NCBI RefSeq assembly: GCF_004353925.1
Contig: NZ_SMOK01000011.1
Span: 124,001-188,000, forward strand
Direction of reading: 5' to 3'
Length of the DNA stretch: 64,000 nucleotides
Source of the DNA: Pseudomonas sp. H9
GTDB taxonomy: Bacteria; Pseudomonadota; Gammaproteobacteria; Pseudomonadales; Pseudomonadaceae
Positions 26,258 to 34,775 of this stretch are shown here, in pieces; the first letter of the stretch is position 1; each line of letters begins with the position of its first letter. The notes beneath the pieces were generated by a model. The model did no database searches. It saw nothing but the letters and a program-made list of their open reading frames with translations, and was not told the DNA's origin. The position numbers were made by a program, and so were the translations under genes.

Positions 26258-27451
26258 TCAGTTCTTGCCGTACAGGGTGACGATGCAGGCGCCGCCCAGG
26301 CCGAGGTTGTGCTGCAGCGCGTGGTGCAGGCCTTCGACCTGGCGCGCCCCAGCGCTGCCGCGCAGTTGGTGGGTCAGCTCGTAGCACTGCGCCAGGCCGG
26401 TGGCGCCCAACGGATGGCCTTTGGAGAGCAGGCCGCCGGAGGGGTTGGTGACCACGCGGCCGCCGTAGGTGTTGTCAGCGTCGAGAACAAACTGTTCAGC
26501 GCCACCGACCGGGCACAGGCCCAGCGCTTCATAGGTGAGCAGTTCGTTGTGGGCGAAGCAGTCGTGCAGCTCGACCACGCGGATGTCCAGCGGGCCGACA
26601 CCGGCCGCTTCGTACACCTGCTGGGCGGCGTTGTGGGCCATGTGACTGCCCACGTAGGAAATCAGCGAAGGCTCGGCGAAGTTGAAGGACTCGGCCGGGT
26701 CGGTGGTCATCGACTGCGCGAGGATCTGCACATCGGTGCGGATGTTGTGCTTCTTGGCGAAGGCTTCAGTGCAGATGATCGCCGCGGCGGCGCCACAGGT
26801 TGGTGGACAGGCCATCAGGCGGGTCATCACGCCTGGCCAGACCACCTTGTCGTTCATCACGTCTTCGGTGGTGACCACATTCTTGAACAGGGCCAGCGGG
26901 TTGTTGGCTGCATGGCGGCTGGCCTTGGCGCGGATCGCCGCGAAGGTTTCCAGTTTGGTGCCGTACTTGCGCATGTGTTCACGGCCGGCGCCACCGAAGC
27001 CGCGCAAAGCCTGCGGAACGCCTTCGGCATCGGCGGTCAGTTCGTCGAGGATCGGCATGAAGCGAGCGCGGGTCCGTACGCGGTCATCCCAGTGCGCTTT
27101 CAGCGCGCCGGCCTGCATCTGCTCGAAGCCCACGGCCAGCACGCACTCGGCGCCACCGAGCGCGACCAGCTGGCGTGCCAGGAACAGTGCGGTGGAGCCG
27201 GTGGAGCAGTTGTTGTTGACGTTGGTGATCGGGATACCACTCAGGCCTACTTCGTACAGCGCGGTCTGGCCGCAGGTAGAGTCACCGTAGACGTAGCCGA
27301 CGAAGGCCTGTTGAACCAGGTCGTACGCAATGCCGGCATCCTTGAGTGCCAGGCGGGCGGCTTCGGCGCCCATGTCGGTGTAGCTCGGGCTTGCTCCGGG
27401 TTTGGAGAAGGGGATCATGCCGACGCCGCCGACAATGACTTTCTGACTCAT
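26258..27451 (-). CDS. SCP-x type thiolase (module 1)
   Basis: A 397-residue thiolase of the SCP-x/lipid-transfer group without an SCP2 domain. The nucleophile Cys82 lies in NVNNNCSTGSTA, followed by ELHDCFAHNE, the GHPLGATG histidine and a C-terminal cysteine in GLGGACIVTL, so the catalytic residues are complete. SCP-x thiolases cleave methyl-branched and sterol side-chain 3-oxoacyl-CoAs. ATG at 27451 is preferred to 27502 by family N-terminus. It is the first gene of an eight-gene operon running to 19990, with operator site 4 about 78 bases upstream. It has a close paralog at 29623-30810. Confidence 0.92.
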   Translation of the reverse strand: MSQKVIVGGVGMIPFSKPGASPSYTDMGAEAARLALKDAGIAYDLVQQAFVGYVYGDSTCGQTALYEVGLSGIPITNVNNNCSTGSTALFLARQLVALGGAECVLAVGFEQMQAGALKAHWDDRVRTRARFMPILDELTADAEGVPQALRGFGGAGREHMRKYGTKLETFAAIRAKASRHAANNPLALFKNVVTTEDVMNDKVVWPGVMTRLMACPPTCGAAAAIICTEAFAKKHNIRTDVQILAQSMTTDPAESFNFAEPSLISYVGSHMAHNAAQQVYEAAGVGPLDIRVVELHDCFAHNELLTYEALGLCPVGGAEQFVLDADNTYGGRVVTNPSGGLLSKGHPLGATGLAQCYELTHQLRGSAGARQVEGLHHALQHNLGLGGACIVTLYGKN

Positions 27452-27529
27452 GTGTATGCTCCGGACAAATGCTGGTATCGAGTTGTGGCGCTTCGAGCTC
27501 AATCGTCTATGGAGTTGCTGTCGGAGGGA

Positions 27530-27548
27530 CCTGCCAACTATGGGTAGG
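27530..27548. promoter_or_regulatory. Cluster A operator, site 4
   Basis: In gene orientation (minus) it reads CCTACCCATAGTTGGCAGG. It lies 78 bases before the thiolase start. A CATAGA hexamer about 20 bases downstream could be a -10 element, but this is weak. The rest of 27452-27844 holds a terminator at 27763 and no convincing gene. Confidence 0.7.
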
Positions 27549-27762
27549 TGGGTGGGCTACACACATCGGGGGGGGATTTCGCAGGCTGGGGTTGATTACC
27601 CTCGCAACGAGAGTGATTCCGAGCGGGTGACGCCTGGCTATGCCACCCAGGATTGTGGCGCTGTCGTCAGCGGCACAGGGGTGAGGCTCAACTCGCCAAT
27701 GGTCAGGTTGAACTTGCAGTTGAATGGCACCTGTAGGGACGGTGCGAGGGATTAGCGCCAGA

Positions 27763-27797
27763 CAAAACCCCGGCGCCACTGCGGCGCCGGGGTTTTG
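27763..27797. terminator. Strong bidirectional terminator
   Basis: CAAAACCCCGGCGCC and its exact inverse form a 15-bp stem around the loop ACTGC. T-runs lie at the stem ends on both strands. It ends the operon 30810-27845 (stop at 27845) and separates the two duplicated modules. Confidence 0.9.
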
Positions 27798-27844
27798 TTG
27801 TGCTCAGGGTGCCCCGGCGCAATGACCGGGGAGCCTTGTCGCGT

Positions 27845-28678
27845 TTACATGTTCACCACGACACCGCCGGAGCAGTAAATCACCTGGCCGGACACGAAGT
27901 TCATTTCTGGCGTGCAGAAGGAGTAGACGCAACCGGCGGCTTCTTCCGGAGTGCCGGCACGGCCCAGTGGAATGCGGGTGGCGGCGCCTTCGAGCATGGC
28001 CTTTTGCACGCCGACCTTGATCTCGCGGCCTTCGATGTTCACGGTCTTGCTCTCGTCGCCGGCCAGGGCCTGGGTCAGGCGGGTTTCGATCAGGCCGAAA
28101 GCTACGGCGTTGACGTTGACCTTCAGACGGCCCCACTCCTTGGCCAGGGTCTTGGTCATGCCGAGAATACCGGCCTTGGCTGCGGAGTAGTTGGACTGGC
28201 CCGGGTTGCCGGAGGCGGCGCCGGAGGAGATGTTGACGATCTTGCGGAACACTTCACGGCCTTCCGCTGCTTCCTTCTTGGCCAGGGCGCTGATCACAGG
28301 TTGAGCTGCGCGCAGGATACGGAATGGTGCAGTCAGGTGGCAGTCGACGACGCTGTACCACTGCTCGTCGGTCATCTTCTGAATGACGTTGTCCCAGGTA
28401 AAGCCAGCGTTGTTGACGATGATGTCGAGGCCGCCGTAGGTATCGACTGCGGTCTTGACGAAGCGCTCGGCAAAGTCTGGCGCAGTGACACTGCCAACGC
28501 AGGCAACGGCCTGGCCGCCGGCGGCGATGATTTCTGCAACCACTTCCTCGGCGGGTTCGCGGTCGAGGTCGTTGACCACCACTCTGGCGCCTTCGGAGGC
28601 CATCTTCAGGGCGATGCTACGGCCAATGCCACGGCCGGAGCCGGTGATCAGGGCGACTTTGTCTTGAAGCTTGTTCAT
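27845..28678 (-). CDS. SDR 3-hydroxyacyl-CoA dehydrogenase-like (copy 3, module 2)
   Basis: A 277-residue short-chain dehydrogenase with TGSGRGIG (12-19), NNAG (89-92), Ser151-Tyr164-Lys168 and NDLD at the cofactor-specificity strand. It is the module 2 counterpart of the SDR at 24474-25304, highly similar except near the C-terminus (GCVYSFCTPEMNFVSGQVIY). It is the last gene of the 30810-27845 unit, before a strong terminator. The expected job is 3-hydroxyacyl-CoA oxidation. Confidence 0.9.
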   Translation of the reverse strand: MNKLQDKVALITGSGRGIGRSIALKMASEGARVVVNDLDREPAEEVVAEIIAAGGQAVACVGSVTAPDFAERFVKTAVDTYGGLDIIVNNAGFTWDNVIQKMTDEQWYSVVDCHLTAPFRILRAAQPVISALAKKEAAEGREVFRKIVNISSGAASGNPGQSNYSAAKAGILGMTKTLAKEWGRLKVNVNAVAFGLIETRLTQALAGDESKTVNIEGREIKVGVQKAMLEGAATRIPLGRAGTPEEAAGCVYSFCTPEMNFVSGQVIYCSGGVVVNM

Positions 28679-28704
28679 GGGTGTTTTCCTATGTTCAGGT
28701 TGTT

Positions 28705-29121
28705 TTAGTTCAGGGCGACGATGGCTTCGCCGGCGAGTTTTTCTTCGCCGTACTGGTTGGCGCAGCAGATCTGCAAGCGCACACGCTGTTCACCGTTCTC
28801 TTCGAATTTCTCCACCACCTTGCCGGTGCAGGTGGGGATGTGGCCGAGCTGGGTGATGCCGGTAAAACGCATGGAGAAGCTGCGGAGCTGCGCTTGCGGG
28901 ACCCAGTTGGTCAGCAGGCGGCCCAGGTAGGCGGCCGAGAGCATGCCGTGGGCGAACACATCGGGCTGGCGCGCCTTGCGGGCGAAGTCGATGTCGATGT
29001 GGATCGGGTTGTGGTCGCCCGAAGCACCGCAGTACAGGGCCAGGGTGGTGCGGTTGACCGGCTGCAGTTTCAGCGGCGGGATCTGGTCACCGACCTTCAC
29101 ATCGGAAAATTGAGTGGTCAT
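28705..29121 (-). CDS. MaoC-type enoyl-CoA hydratase, catalytic subunit (module 2)
   Basis: A 138-residue hot-dog protein, almost the same sequence as the one at 25337-25753 over its whole length, including the DHNPIH catalytic motif (Asp36, His41). Such conservation, against greater drift in the partner, thiolase and SDR, suggests recent duplication, gene conversion or strong constraint. ATG at 29121 follows AAGGAG. Ten bases separate it from its upstream partner gene. Confidence 0.9.
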   Translation of the reverse strand: MTTQFSDVKVGDQIPPLKLQPVNRTTLALYCGASGDHNPIHIDIDFARKARQPDVFAHGMLSAAYLGRLLTNWVPQAQLRSFSMRFTGITQLGHIPTCTGKVVEKFEENGEQRVRLQICCANQYGEEKLAGEAIVALN

Positions 29122-29131
29122 GACGGGCTCC

Positions 29132-29569
29132 TTAGCGTTGCACGAGCGAGCAACGGACATCGGCGATGTGCTCGCCATCCTGGTTGGTCACGCGTGTCTC
29201 CTGGACCATGAACTGCAAGGCGCCGCCTTTTTTCTCGTAGATATCGCTAATGCGGGTCTCGAAGGTCAGCACGTCGCCGGCGTAGGCCATCTTGTGGTAG
29301 GTGAAGGACTGCTCGGCGTGCAGGATGCGCCCCAGGTCCCAGTTCAGCATCTTCAACAGCGACACGCGGTCGACACCTTCGCCAGCCAGGCAGAACAGAA
29401 AGGTCGGCGGCATCGGCAGGGCCTTGTGGCCGGCGGCTTTGGCGGCAGCCTCATCGGTGTAGATCGGGTCGTTCTGGCCGGTCGCCTTGGCGAAGAAACG
29501 CAGGCGGCCTTTTTCCACATCGACGCTGAATGTGCCGAGCGGGTGCCCGATCAGGCTCTTGTCGGTCAT
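29132..29569 (-). CDS. MaoC/FAS1-type hydratase partner subunit (module 2)
   Basis: A 145-residue paralog of the protein at 25764-26201, with the same RFFAKATGQNDPIYTDE and HAEQSFTYHKMAYAGDVLTF segments. It differs more in the middle (LAGEGVDRVSLLKMLNWDL), the region that would line the acyl-chain pocket, which may reflect a different chain. ATG at 29569 follows AAGGAGTGATTC. Confidence 0.87.
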   Translation of the reverse strand: MTDKSLIGHPLGTFSVDVEKGRLRFFAKATGQNDPIYTDEAAAKAAGHKALPMPPTFLFCLAGEGVDRVSLLKMLNWDLGRILHAEQSFTYHKMAYAGDVLTFETRISDIYEKKGGALQFMVQETRVTNQDGEHIADVRCSLVQR

Positions 29570-29622
29570 GAATCACTCCTTAGGGTGGCGCGCCCGGCAG
29601 GGCGCGTGTGTTGGATTGATGT

Positions 29623-30810
29623 TCAGTTCTTGCCGTACAGGGTGACGACGCAGGCGCCACCCAGGCCCAGGTTGTGCTGCAGAGCGATCTGCACCCCATC
29701 GACCTGGCGCTTGTCGGCGCTGCCACGCAGTTGGTGGGTCAGCTCATAGCACTGCGCCAGGCCGGTGGCGCCGATCGGGTGGCCTTTGGAGAGCAGGCCG
29801 CCGGACGGGTTGGTGACCACACGGCCGCCGTAGGTGTTGTCGCCATCGAGTACGAAGCGCTCGGCACCACCAATCGGGCACAGGCCCAGCGATTCATAGG
29901 TGAGCAGTTCGTTGTGGGCGAAGCAGTCGTGCAGCTCGACGACGCGGATGTCGTCCGGGCCGATGCCGGCTTTCTCGTAGACTTCATCGGCGGCGGCTTT
30001 GGCCATGTGGAAGCCGACCAGGCTGATCATCGACTTCGGCTCGAAGGACTCGACCGGGTCGGTGCGCAGCGACTGGGCGAGAATGCTCACGTCGGAGCGC
30101 AGGCCGTGCTTTCTGGCGAAGGCTTCGGTGCAGATGATCGCCGCCGCCGCGCCGCAGGTCGGTGGGCAGGCCATCAGGCGGGTCATCACGCCGGGCCACA
30201 TCAGGGTGTCGTTCATTACGTCTTGGGTGCTGACGACCTTCTTGAACAGCGCCAGCGGGTTGTTGGCAGCGTGACGGCTGGCCTTGGCGCGGATCGCGGC
30301 GAAGGTTTCCATTTTGGTGCCGTACTTGTGCATGTGCTCACGGCCTGCGCCACCGAAGGTAATCAGGTTGCGCGGAATCTCGCCAACATCAGCACACAGT
30401 TCATCCTGGATCGGCTGAACGTCAGCGCGAGGGAACGGGCGGTCAGAGAAGGCCGAACGCGTCGGGCCGGAGTACATCTGTTCGAAGCCCACCGCCAGGG
30501 CACATTCGACCTGGCCGCTGGCAACTGCCAGGCGCGCCATGTACAGGGCAGAGGAGCCGCTGGCACAGGCGTTGTTGACGTTGATCACTGGAATACTGGT
30601 GCGGCCTACGCGATAGAGCACAGCCTGGCCACACGTGGTGTCGCCGATGGCGTAGCCGGCAAAGGCCATTTGCACTTGGTTGTACTCGATGCCGGCATCT
30701 TTCAGTGCCAGGCGCACGGCGTCGGCACCCATCTCGATGTAACTGGGGCTTGCACCCGGCTTGGTGAACTGGATCATGCCGACGCCGGCAACTACTACCT
30801 TCTCGCTCAT
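29623..30810 (-). CDS. SCP-x type thiolase (module 2)
   Basis: A 395-residue paralog of the thiolase at 26258-27451. It keeps nucleophile Cys82 (NVNNACASGSSA), ELHDCFAHNE, GHPIGATG and the C-terminal cysteine (GLGGACVVTL). Divergence is concentrated around residues 100-150 and 245-275. It is the first gene of the module 2 operon, with operator site 5 about 88 bases upstream. The likely reaction is thiolytic cleavage of a branched or bulky 3-oxoacyl-CoA. Confidence 0.92.
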   Translation of the reverse strand: MSEKVVVAGVGMIQFTKPGASPSYIEMGADAVRLALKDAGIEYNQVQMAFAGYAIGDTTCGQAVLYRVGRTSIPVINVNNACASGSSALYMARLAVASGQVECALAVGFEQMYSGPTRSAFSDRPFPRADVQPIQDELCADVGEIPRNLITFGGAGREHMHKYGTKMETFAAIRAKASRHAANNPLALFKKVVSTQDVMNDTLMWPGVMTRLMACPPTCGAAAAIICTEAFARKHGLRSDVSILAQSLRTDPVESFEPKSMISLVGFHMAKAAADEVYEKAGIGPDDIRVVELHDCFAHNELLTYESLGLCPIGGAERFVLDGDNTYGGRVVTNPSGGLLSKGHPIGATGLAQCYELTHQLRGSADKRQVDGVQIALQHNLGLGGACVVTLYGKN

Positions 30811-30898
30811 GCTGACTCCTGGATTCTGGGGGATTCGGGGCGATCACTGGAGGGCGCCACCGTCTATACGATGCTTGCAGAAGCGAGGCTGCGAGGGT

Positions 30899-30917
30899 CC
30901 TACCAACTGTGGGTAGG
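30899..30917. promoter_or_regulatory. Cluster A operator, site 5
   Basis: In gene orientation (minus) CCTACCCACAGTTGGTAGG, differing from site 4 at three positions. It lies 88 bases before the module 2 thiolase start and 4 bases from the REP palindrome that ends the sulfatase operon. A TATAGA hexamer about 30 bases downstream is a possible -10. Confidence 0.7.
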
Positions 30918-30921
30918 CCAT

Positions 30922-31003
30922 CCTCCGGTAGGAGCGGGCTTGCCCCGCGATGCGATGTGTCTGACAGACCTCAATCGCGGGGCAAGCCCGCTCCTACCGG
31001 AGG
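30922..31003. repeat. REP doublet 5, slightly extended
   Basis: An inverted REP pair (30927-30998) whose symmetry extends by CCTCC on the left and GGAGG on the right. It starts 8 bases beyond the sulfatase stop codon and probably acts as that operon's end structure, insulating operator site 5. Confidence 0.9.
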
Positions 31004-31011
31004 GGTGGTGA

Positions 31012-32580
31012 TCAGTTGGCGGCGGGTTGCTTGGCCTGCTGCAGATTCATCAATGTCTTCTTCAGGCCCAGGCTCTGGTAGTTGATGTTGGCAACGTTCA
31101 GGCTCATGCCTTCCTGGAAGGGGTACTGGGGAATGGTGGCGAGAAACGCCTTGACCTTCGCCTGGATAGGCACCAGCAGCCAGGCCTGGTCGCTCGACCA
31201 ACGCCGGGACGCTTGAGATTCCTTGCGTGCGGTCTGGAAGGGGTCGGCCTTGAGGTTGGTGAGGGTCGGCACGTTGCTCACCGTGCGCACCGCGGTGCTG
31301 AAGTCACCTTCCATGTTGGCGAAGCTCAGGCGCCAGTCCTTCCAGCGGATGGCGTCGAGGTCACCGCCCATGCTGAAGTAGAAGTACTCCTCACGCGGGC
31401 TGTCTTTGGCCTCGCCCTTGAAGAACGGCAGGAAGTCGTAGCCGTCCAGGTGCACACGCCATTCTTTGCCGTTGCGCTCGGCGCCTTTGGCCAGGTCTGC
31501 TACCAGGGTGTTGTCGCCAGCGGCCGCTGCCAGGGTAGGCATCCAGTCGTTGTGCGCGATCATGTTGTTGTAGCGGCTGCCCGGCTTGATCACGCCCGGC
31601 CATTTCACCAGCAGCGGGATGCGATGGCCGCCTTCGTTGGAGGTGCCTTTCTCGCCATAGAATGGCGAGGTGCCGCCGTCTGGCCAACTGAGTTTCTGCG
31701 CGCCGTTGTCGGTGGTGTAGATGACGATGGTGTTGTCGGCGATGCCAAGGTCGTCGAGCTTTTTCAGCAGCTGGGCGATCTGACCATCGTGCTCGACCAT
31801 ACCATCGGGGTACAGGCCGATGCCGGTCTTGCCCTCGGACTCCTTCTTCAGGTGAGTCCAGACGTGCATGCGGGTGCTGTTGAACCAGATGAAAAACGGC
31901 TTGTCGTTTTTGTGCGCTTTGTCGATGAAGTTTTCGGTGGCCTGCACCAGTTCATCGTCGATGGTTTCCATGCGCTTGCGGGTGAGTGGGCCGGTGTCTT
32001 CGACCCGGCCATCAGCGTAGGAGTGGATCACCCCGCGTGGGCCGTACTTTTTCCGGAATTCAGGGTCTTTGGGGTAGTAGTACGTCTCCGGCTCCTCCTC
32101 GGCGTTCATGTGGTAGAGGTTGCCAAAGAACTCGTCGAAGCCGTGCTTGGTCGGCAGGTGTTTGTCGCGGTCGCCGAGGTGGTTTTTGCCGAACTGGCCA
32201 GTGGTATAGCCTTGCTGTTTCATCACGTCGCCGATGGTCGGCGCCCAATCAGGGATGCCGTGCTCGGAGCCTGGCATGCCGACGGTCAGCAGGCCGGTGC
32301 GGAACGGGTGCTGGCCGAGCGCGAATGCCGAACGGCCGGCCGTGCAAGACTGTTCGCCGTAGGCGTGGGTGAACAACGCTCCTTCTTTGGCAATGCGGTC
32401 GATGCCGGGGGTTTCGTAACCCATCATGCCCTGGTTGTAGGCACTGAGGTTGAAGTAACCGATGTCGTCACCGAAAATCACCAGGATGTTCGGTTTTTCT
32501 GCAGCGTTGGCGGCAAAGACAGCGCTGAGCAGCGAGCCGGTCAGGGCCAGGTTCGCTAGCCATTTTCCTTTCCACTTCAT
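31012..32580 (-). CDS. Exported formylglycine-dependent sulfatase
   Basis: A 522-residue arylsulfatase-family protein with a Sec-type signal peptide (FAANA-AE, cleavage near residue 27). The metal-binding NILVIFGDDIGY, the formylglycine motif C-T-A-G-R (Cys79) and GQFGKNHLGD are all present, so it should be a cysteine-type sulfatase matured by an FGE. Such enzymes release sulfate from aryl, sterol or alkyl sulfate esters. ATG at 32580 is chosen because the signal peptide begins there and AAGAGGA precedes it. It lies downstream of the exported protein gene at 32830, separated by a MITE-like element. In this context it could free an alcohol for the dehydrogenase encoded at 34776. Confidence 0.92.
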   Translation of the reverse strand: MKWKGKWLANLALTGSLLSAVFAANAAEKPNILVIFGDDIGYFNLSAYNQGMMGYETPGIDRIAKEGALFTHAYGEQSCTAGRSAFALGQHPFRTGLLTVGMPGSEHGIPDWAPTIGDVMKQQGYTTGQFGKNHLGDRDKHLPTKHGFDEFFGNLYHMNAEEEPETYYYPKDPEFRKKYGPRGVIHSYADGRVEDTGPLTRKRMETIDDELVQATENFIDKAHKNDKPFFIWFNSTRMHVWTHLKKESEGKTGIGLYPDGMVEHDGQIAQLLKKLDDLGIADNTIVIYTTDNGAQKLSWPDGGTSPFYGEKGTSNEGGHRIPLLVKWPGVIKPGSRYNNMIAHNDWMPTLAAAAGDNTLVADLAKGAERNGKEWRVHLDGYDFLPFFKGEAKDSPREEYFYFSMGGDLDAIRWKDWRLSFANMEGDFSTAVRTVSNVPTLTNLKADPFQTARKESQASRRWSSDQAWLLVPIQAKVKAFLATIPQYPFQEGMSLNVANINYQSLGLKKTLMNLQQAKQPAAN

Positions 32581-32675
32581 GTTGTTGCAGTCCTCTTGTT
32601 TTAATGGGTGCGGTGCGTCGTAAGGCCCGCGCCGTGCAGAAGGGGGCAAGGCCGCTCCTGCCAGTCGCGGGCTTA

Positions 32676-32816
32676 GGCTCTGTACGAAAAGCCTTGATAC
32701 TCGGTGATGCTGCGTTGAAAACAGCCTCGGAATGCTCATTTACAACCCGTAAACTCCGCTTCCTCGGCTGTTTTCGCCTTGCCTGACCTTCGTCTCAAAA
32801 CTTTTCATACAGAGCC
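32676..32816. mobile_element. MITE-like element, 141 bp
   Basis: The ends GGCTCTGTACGAAAAG and, inverted, GGCTCTGTATGAAAAG begin imperfect inverted repeats of about 51 bp each, with a centre of about 39 bp. A TA dinucleotide flanks both sides (32674-32675 and 32817-32818), as a TA target duplication would. No transposase is inside, so it is a non-autonomous element. It lies 13 bases after the stop codon of the 32830 gene, between it and the sulfatase gene. The parent transposon family is not certain. Confidence 0.75.
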
Positions 32817-32829
32817 TAGGGCCCAAGGG

Positions 32830-34458
32830 TTATTTTTTCGGTTGAATGCGCAGCGCCCCGTACAGCGCACTGACCATCACGCGGCCCTGGTCGTCGACCT
32901 GGGGTTGTGAATAGAAGCTGTTGAAGCGAGCGCCGCCGAGGGTGTAGTGGAATGCGCTTTTGCCAGTGGTCCAGTCGATAGCTTCGAGGGTCCACTGGTC
33001 GTTGCGTGCACCGGACAGGTACACCATGTTCGAGCCGGTAGAGACGAAAGGCACGCTGTTGGGCGAGGAGATCTCTCTGTTTGCCCATGCGCTGGTAAGT
33101 GTCTTGCGCTTGGGGTCCCACTCGAACTTCTGCCCGCCGACCGGGGCGTGCTCTTTCAGGTAGCTGAGGTAGCCGATGAACAGCAGCTTTTCGCGCGGGG
33201 CGTTGAGGATGGCCTCAGGCACGTTGCGTGGCTCGTTGTTGACCACGAACATGCCGTAGCCGGACGTCGCCAGCGACTGCTCGCTCTGAGCCGCTTGCAG
33301 ATCCGGGTCGCCGAAGTTCGCCGGCAGCATCCCGGCGATGCGCCGCGAGGGCGTGCCGTCCAGCTGTTTCCAGCTCTCGGGAATTGCATCGCGCCAGAAG
33401 GCTACGACGTTCATCAGCTTGTCGCCGTCGGTGAGGGCAACGAGCTTGTCCGGATCGTTGCCGAAACCCACCAGGGTCGGCGTGGCGCCGGTACCGCGGC
33501 CGAGCGAGTTGCTATAGGGCTCGCTCCAGGCACCATCTTTCTCTTGTGTCGAGAAGCGCTCGCCATTCCACACCACTTTGTGCAGATGGTTCTGCGACGC
33601 AATGTAAATGCCACCTTTTTCGTCGATGGCAAAGCCGTTGCGCACCCAGAAAACGCCTTTGGGTTGCTTGGGGATTTCCTCCGTTGCGCCAGGCAGGCGG
33701 ATGCTCTGCACATCCTTGAAGTCGCGCGACAGGGCAACCAGGTAACCATCGGTGGTCGCCAGGATGATCCGGCCGTCATAGGTCATGTTCATGCCCATGA
33801 AGGTGCCGGTGATCTCCTTGGGCTGAAGCCATTCGGCGCGAACCACAACCCCGGACTGCCGGTCGCCGGGAATCTGATCACCGTAGATTCGGACAAAGCC
33901 GTTGCCACCGACCACGTACTGGTTGTCTTTGTCCAACAGAGTATAGACCCCGGAGGCCGCCGGTATGCCGGACTGCCGGGCAGCCGCGAGCTTGGTCTGA
34001 AGGTCGGCGTTGGAATCGAAGACTTTCAGCCAGTTCTCGTGTGCCAGGTGGTCGTTGTGATCGGTGCCGGGCATGCGCAGCGAGGAGATGACGTTGAAGC
34101 TGTCGTAGTCGAGCTTGGTCATGAACTGGCTGCCGTTGGTCCAGATCACGCGCTTGCCGTCGGCGTACTTGCCCGAGACGAGGTACAGCAGATTGAACAT
34201 GCCCAGGTCGTGGTAGCGCAGTTCCTCGGGCCTGAGTTGACGGCTGCTGTCGACCGGCCCGGCATCCACTGTCGAATCGGTTTGCGCCGGGTTGCCGTGC
34301 ACCACCGAATAGTTCGAGTCGGCGAGGAAAGGATTGCGCGGTGGCGACTCTGGCTGCGCCTGCGCCGCCGAGGCGATGGCAAACAGGCTTGCGGCCAGGG
34401 CTACGCTGGTAGCGCTGAGCAATGGCGTTCGTTTGAACCAGGTTCCCGTTGGTTTCAT
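32830..34458 (-). CDS. Exported protein of unknown function, beta-propeller-like
   Basis: A 542-residue protein with a signal peptide (SAAQA-QP, cleavage near residue 35). It shows repeated beta-rich stretches (NMTYDGRIILATTDGYLVALSRD, NGFAIDEKGGIYIASQNHLHKVVW) that suggest a beta-propeller like those of quinoprotein or lactonase-like proteins. The tryptophan-docking repeats and catalytic residues of PQQ dehydrogenases were not seen, so I do not call it one. It is the first gene of the unit leading into the sulfatase, with operator site 6 about 85 bases upstream, and the only large protein in cluster A without a recognisable family role. Confidence 0.75.
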   Translation of the reverse strand: MKPTGTWFKRTPLLSATSVALAASLFAIASAAQAQPESPPRNPFLADSNYSVVHGNPAQTDSTVDAGPVDSSRQLRPEELRYHDLGMFNLLYLVSGKYADGKRVIWTNGSQFMTKLDYDSFNVISSLRMPGTDHNDHLAHENWLKVFDSNADLQTKLAAARQSGIPAASGVYTLLDKDNQYVVGGNGFVRIYGDQIPGDRQSGVVVRAEWLQPKEITGTFMGMNMTYDGRIILATTDGYLVALSRDFKDVQSIRLPGATEEIPKQPKGVFWVRNGFAIDEKGGIYIASQNHLHKVVWNGERFSTQEKDGAWSEPYSNSLGRGTGATPTLVGFGNDPDKLVALTDGDKLMNVVAFWRDAIPESWKQLDGTPSRRIAGMLPANFGDPDLQAAQSEQSLATSGYGMFVVNNEPRNVPEAILNAPREKLLFIGYLSYLKEHAPVGGQKFEWDPKRKTLTSAWANREISSPNSVPFVSTGSNMVYLSGARNDQWTLEAIDWTTGKSAFHYTLGGARFNSFYSQPQVDDQGRVMVSALYGALRIQPKK

Positions 34459-34543
34459 GGTGCTGAAGTCCTCTTGTTGTTATCGCCGACGGCGTTTTTC
34501 ACAGCATCGCTGCCTACCATCTGGGCAAGACGCTGCGAATGTC

Positions 34544-34562
34544 CCTCCCCATTGAGGGGAGG
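34544..34562. promoter_or_regulatory. Cluster A operator, site 6
   Basis: In minus orientation CCTCCCCTCAATGGGGAGG, the most symmetrical member of the set. It lies 85 bases before the exported protein gene (start 34458), like sites 3-5 before their genes. It shares the 317-base divergent gap 34459-34775 with site 7. Confidence 0.7.
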
Positions 34563-34592
34563 GTGGCGGCTGTCGATGTATGCAGGAGGGCG

Positions 34593-34611
34593 CCTACCCA
34601 CTTTGGGGTGG
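34593..34611. promoter_or_regulatory. Cluster A operator, site 7
   Basis: CCTACCCACTTTGGGGTGG on the plus strand, identical to site 2 outside the 3-base spacer. It lies 164 bases before the alcohol dehydrogenase start, as site 2 lies 163 before the aldehyde dehydrogenase start. Its centre is 49 bp from that of site 6. Confidence 0.7.
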
Positions 34612-34775
34612 GAGTTCAATCCGTACGTCTGGGTAACGTGCCCGGAATGCCGGTGCCGGGCGCTGCTGCCCTCTGGCGAGACACCGGAGCGTCGTGACGA
34701 TCTGGCGCTGATGCTGTGCAATCACTGCTCTGGTATCGGGGCCTGCCCCATAACAACAACATCCGAGGTATTCCC

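Noticed and set aside
27638..27730. Short minus-strand frame (about 30 codons from GTG) in the gap between the two modules, with a plausible-looking VPFNCKFNLTIGEL segment
   Set aside because: No ribosome site, no recognised family, and it lies between a terminator and the next operator. It could be a relic, but the evidence is too thin.
32830..34458. Assignment of the exported propeller-like protein as a PQQ-dependent alcohol dehydrogenase
   Set aside because: The tryptophan-docking repeats and disulfide or catalytic Asp motifs typical of quinoprotein dehydrogenases were not found.
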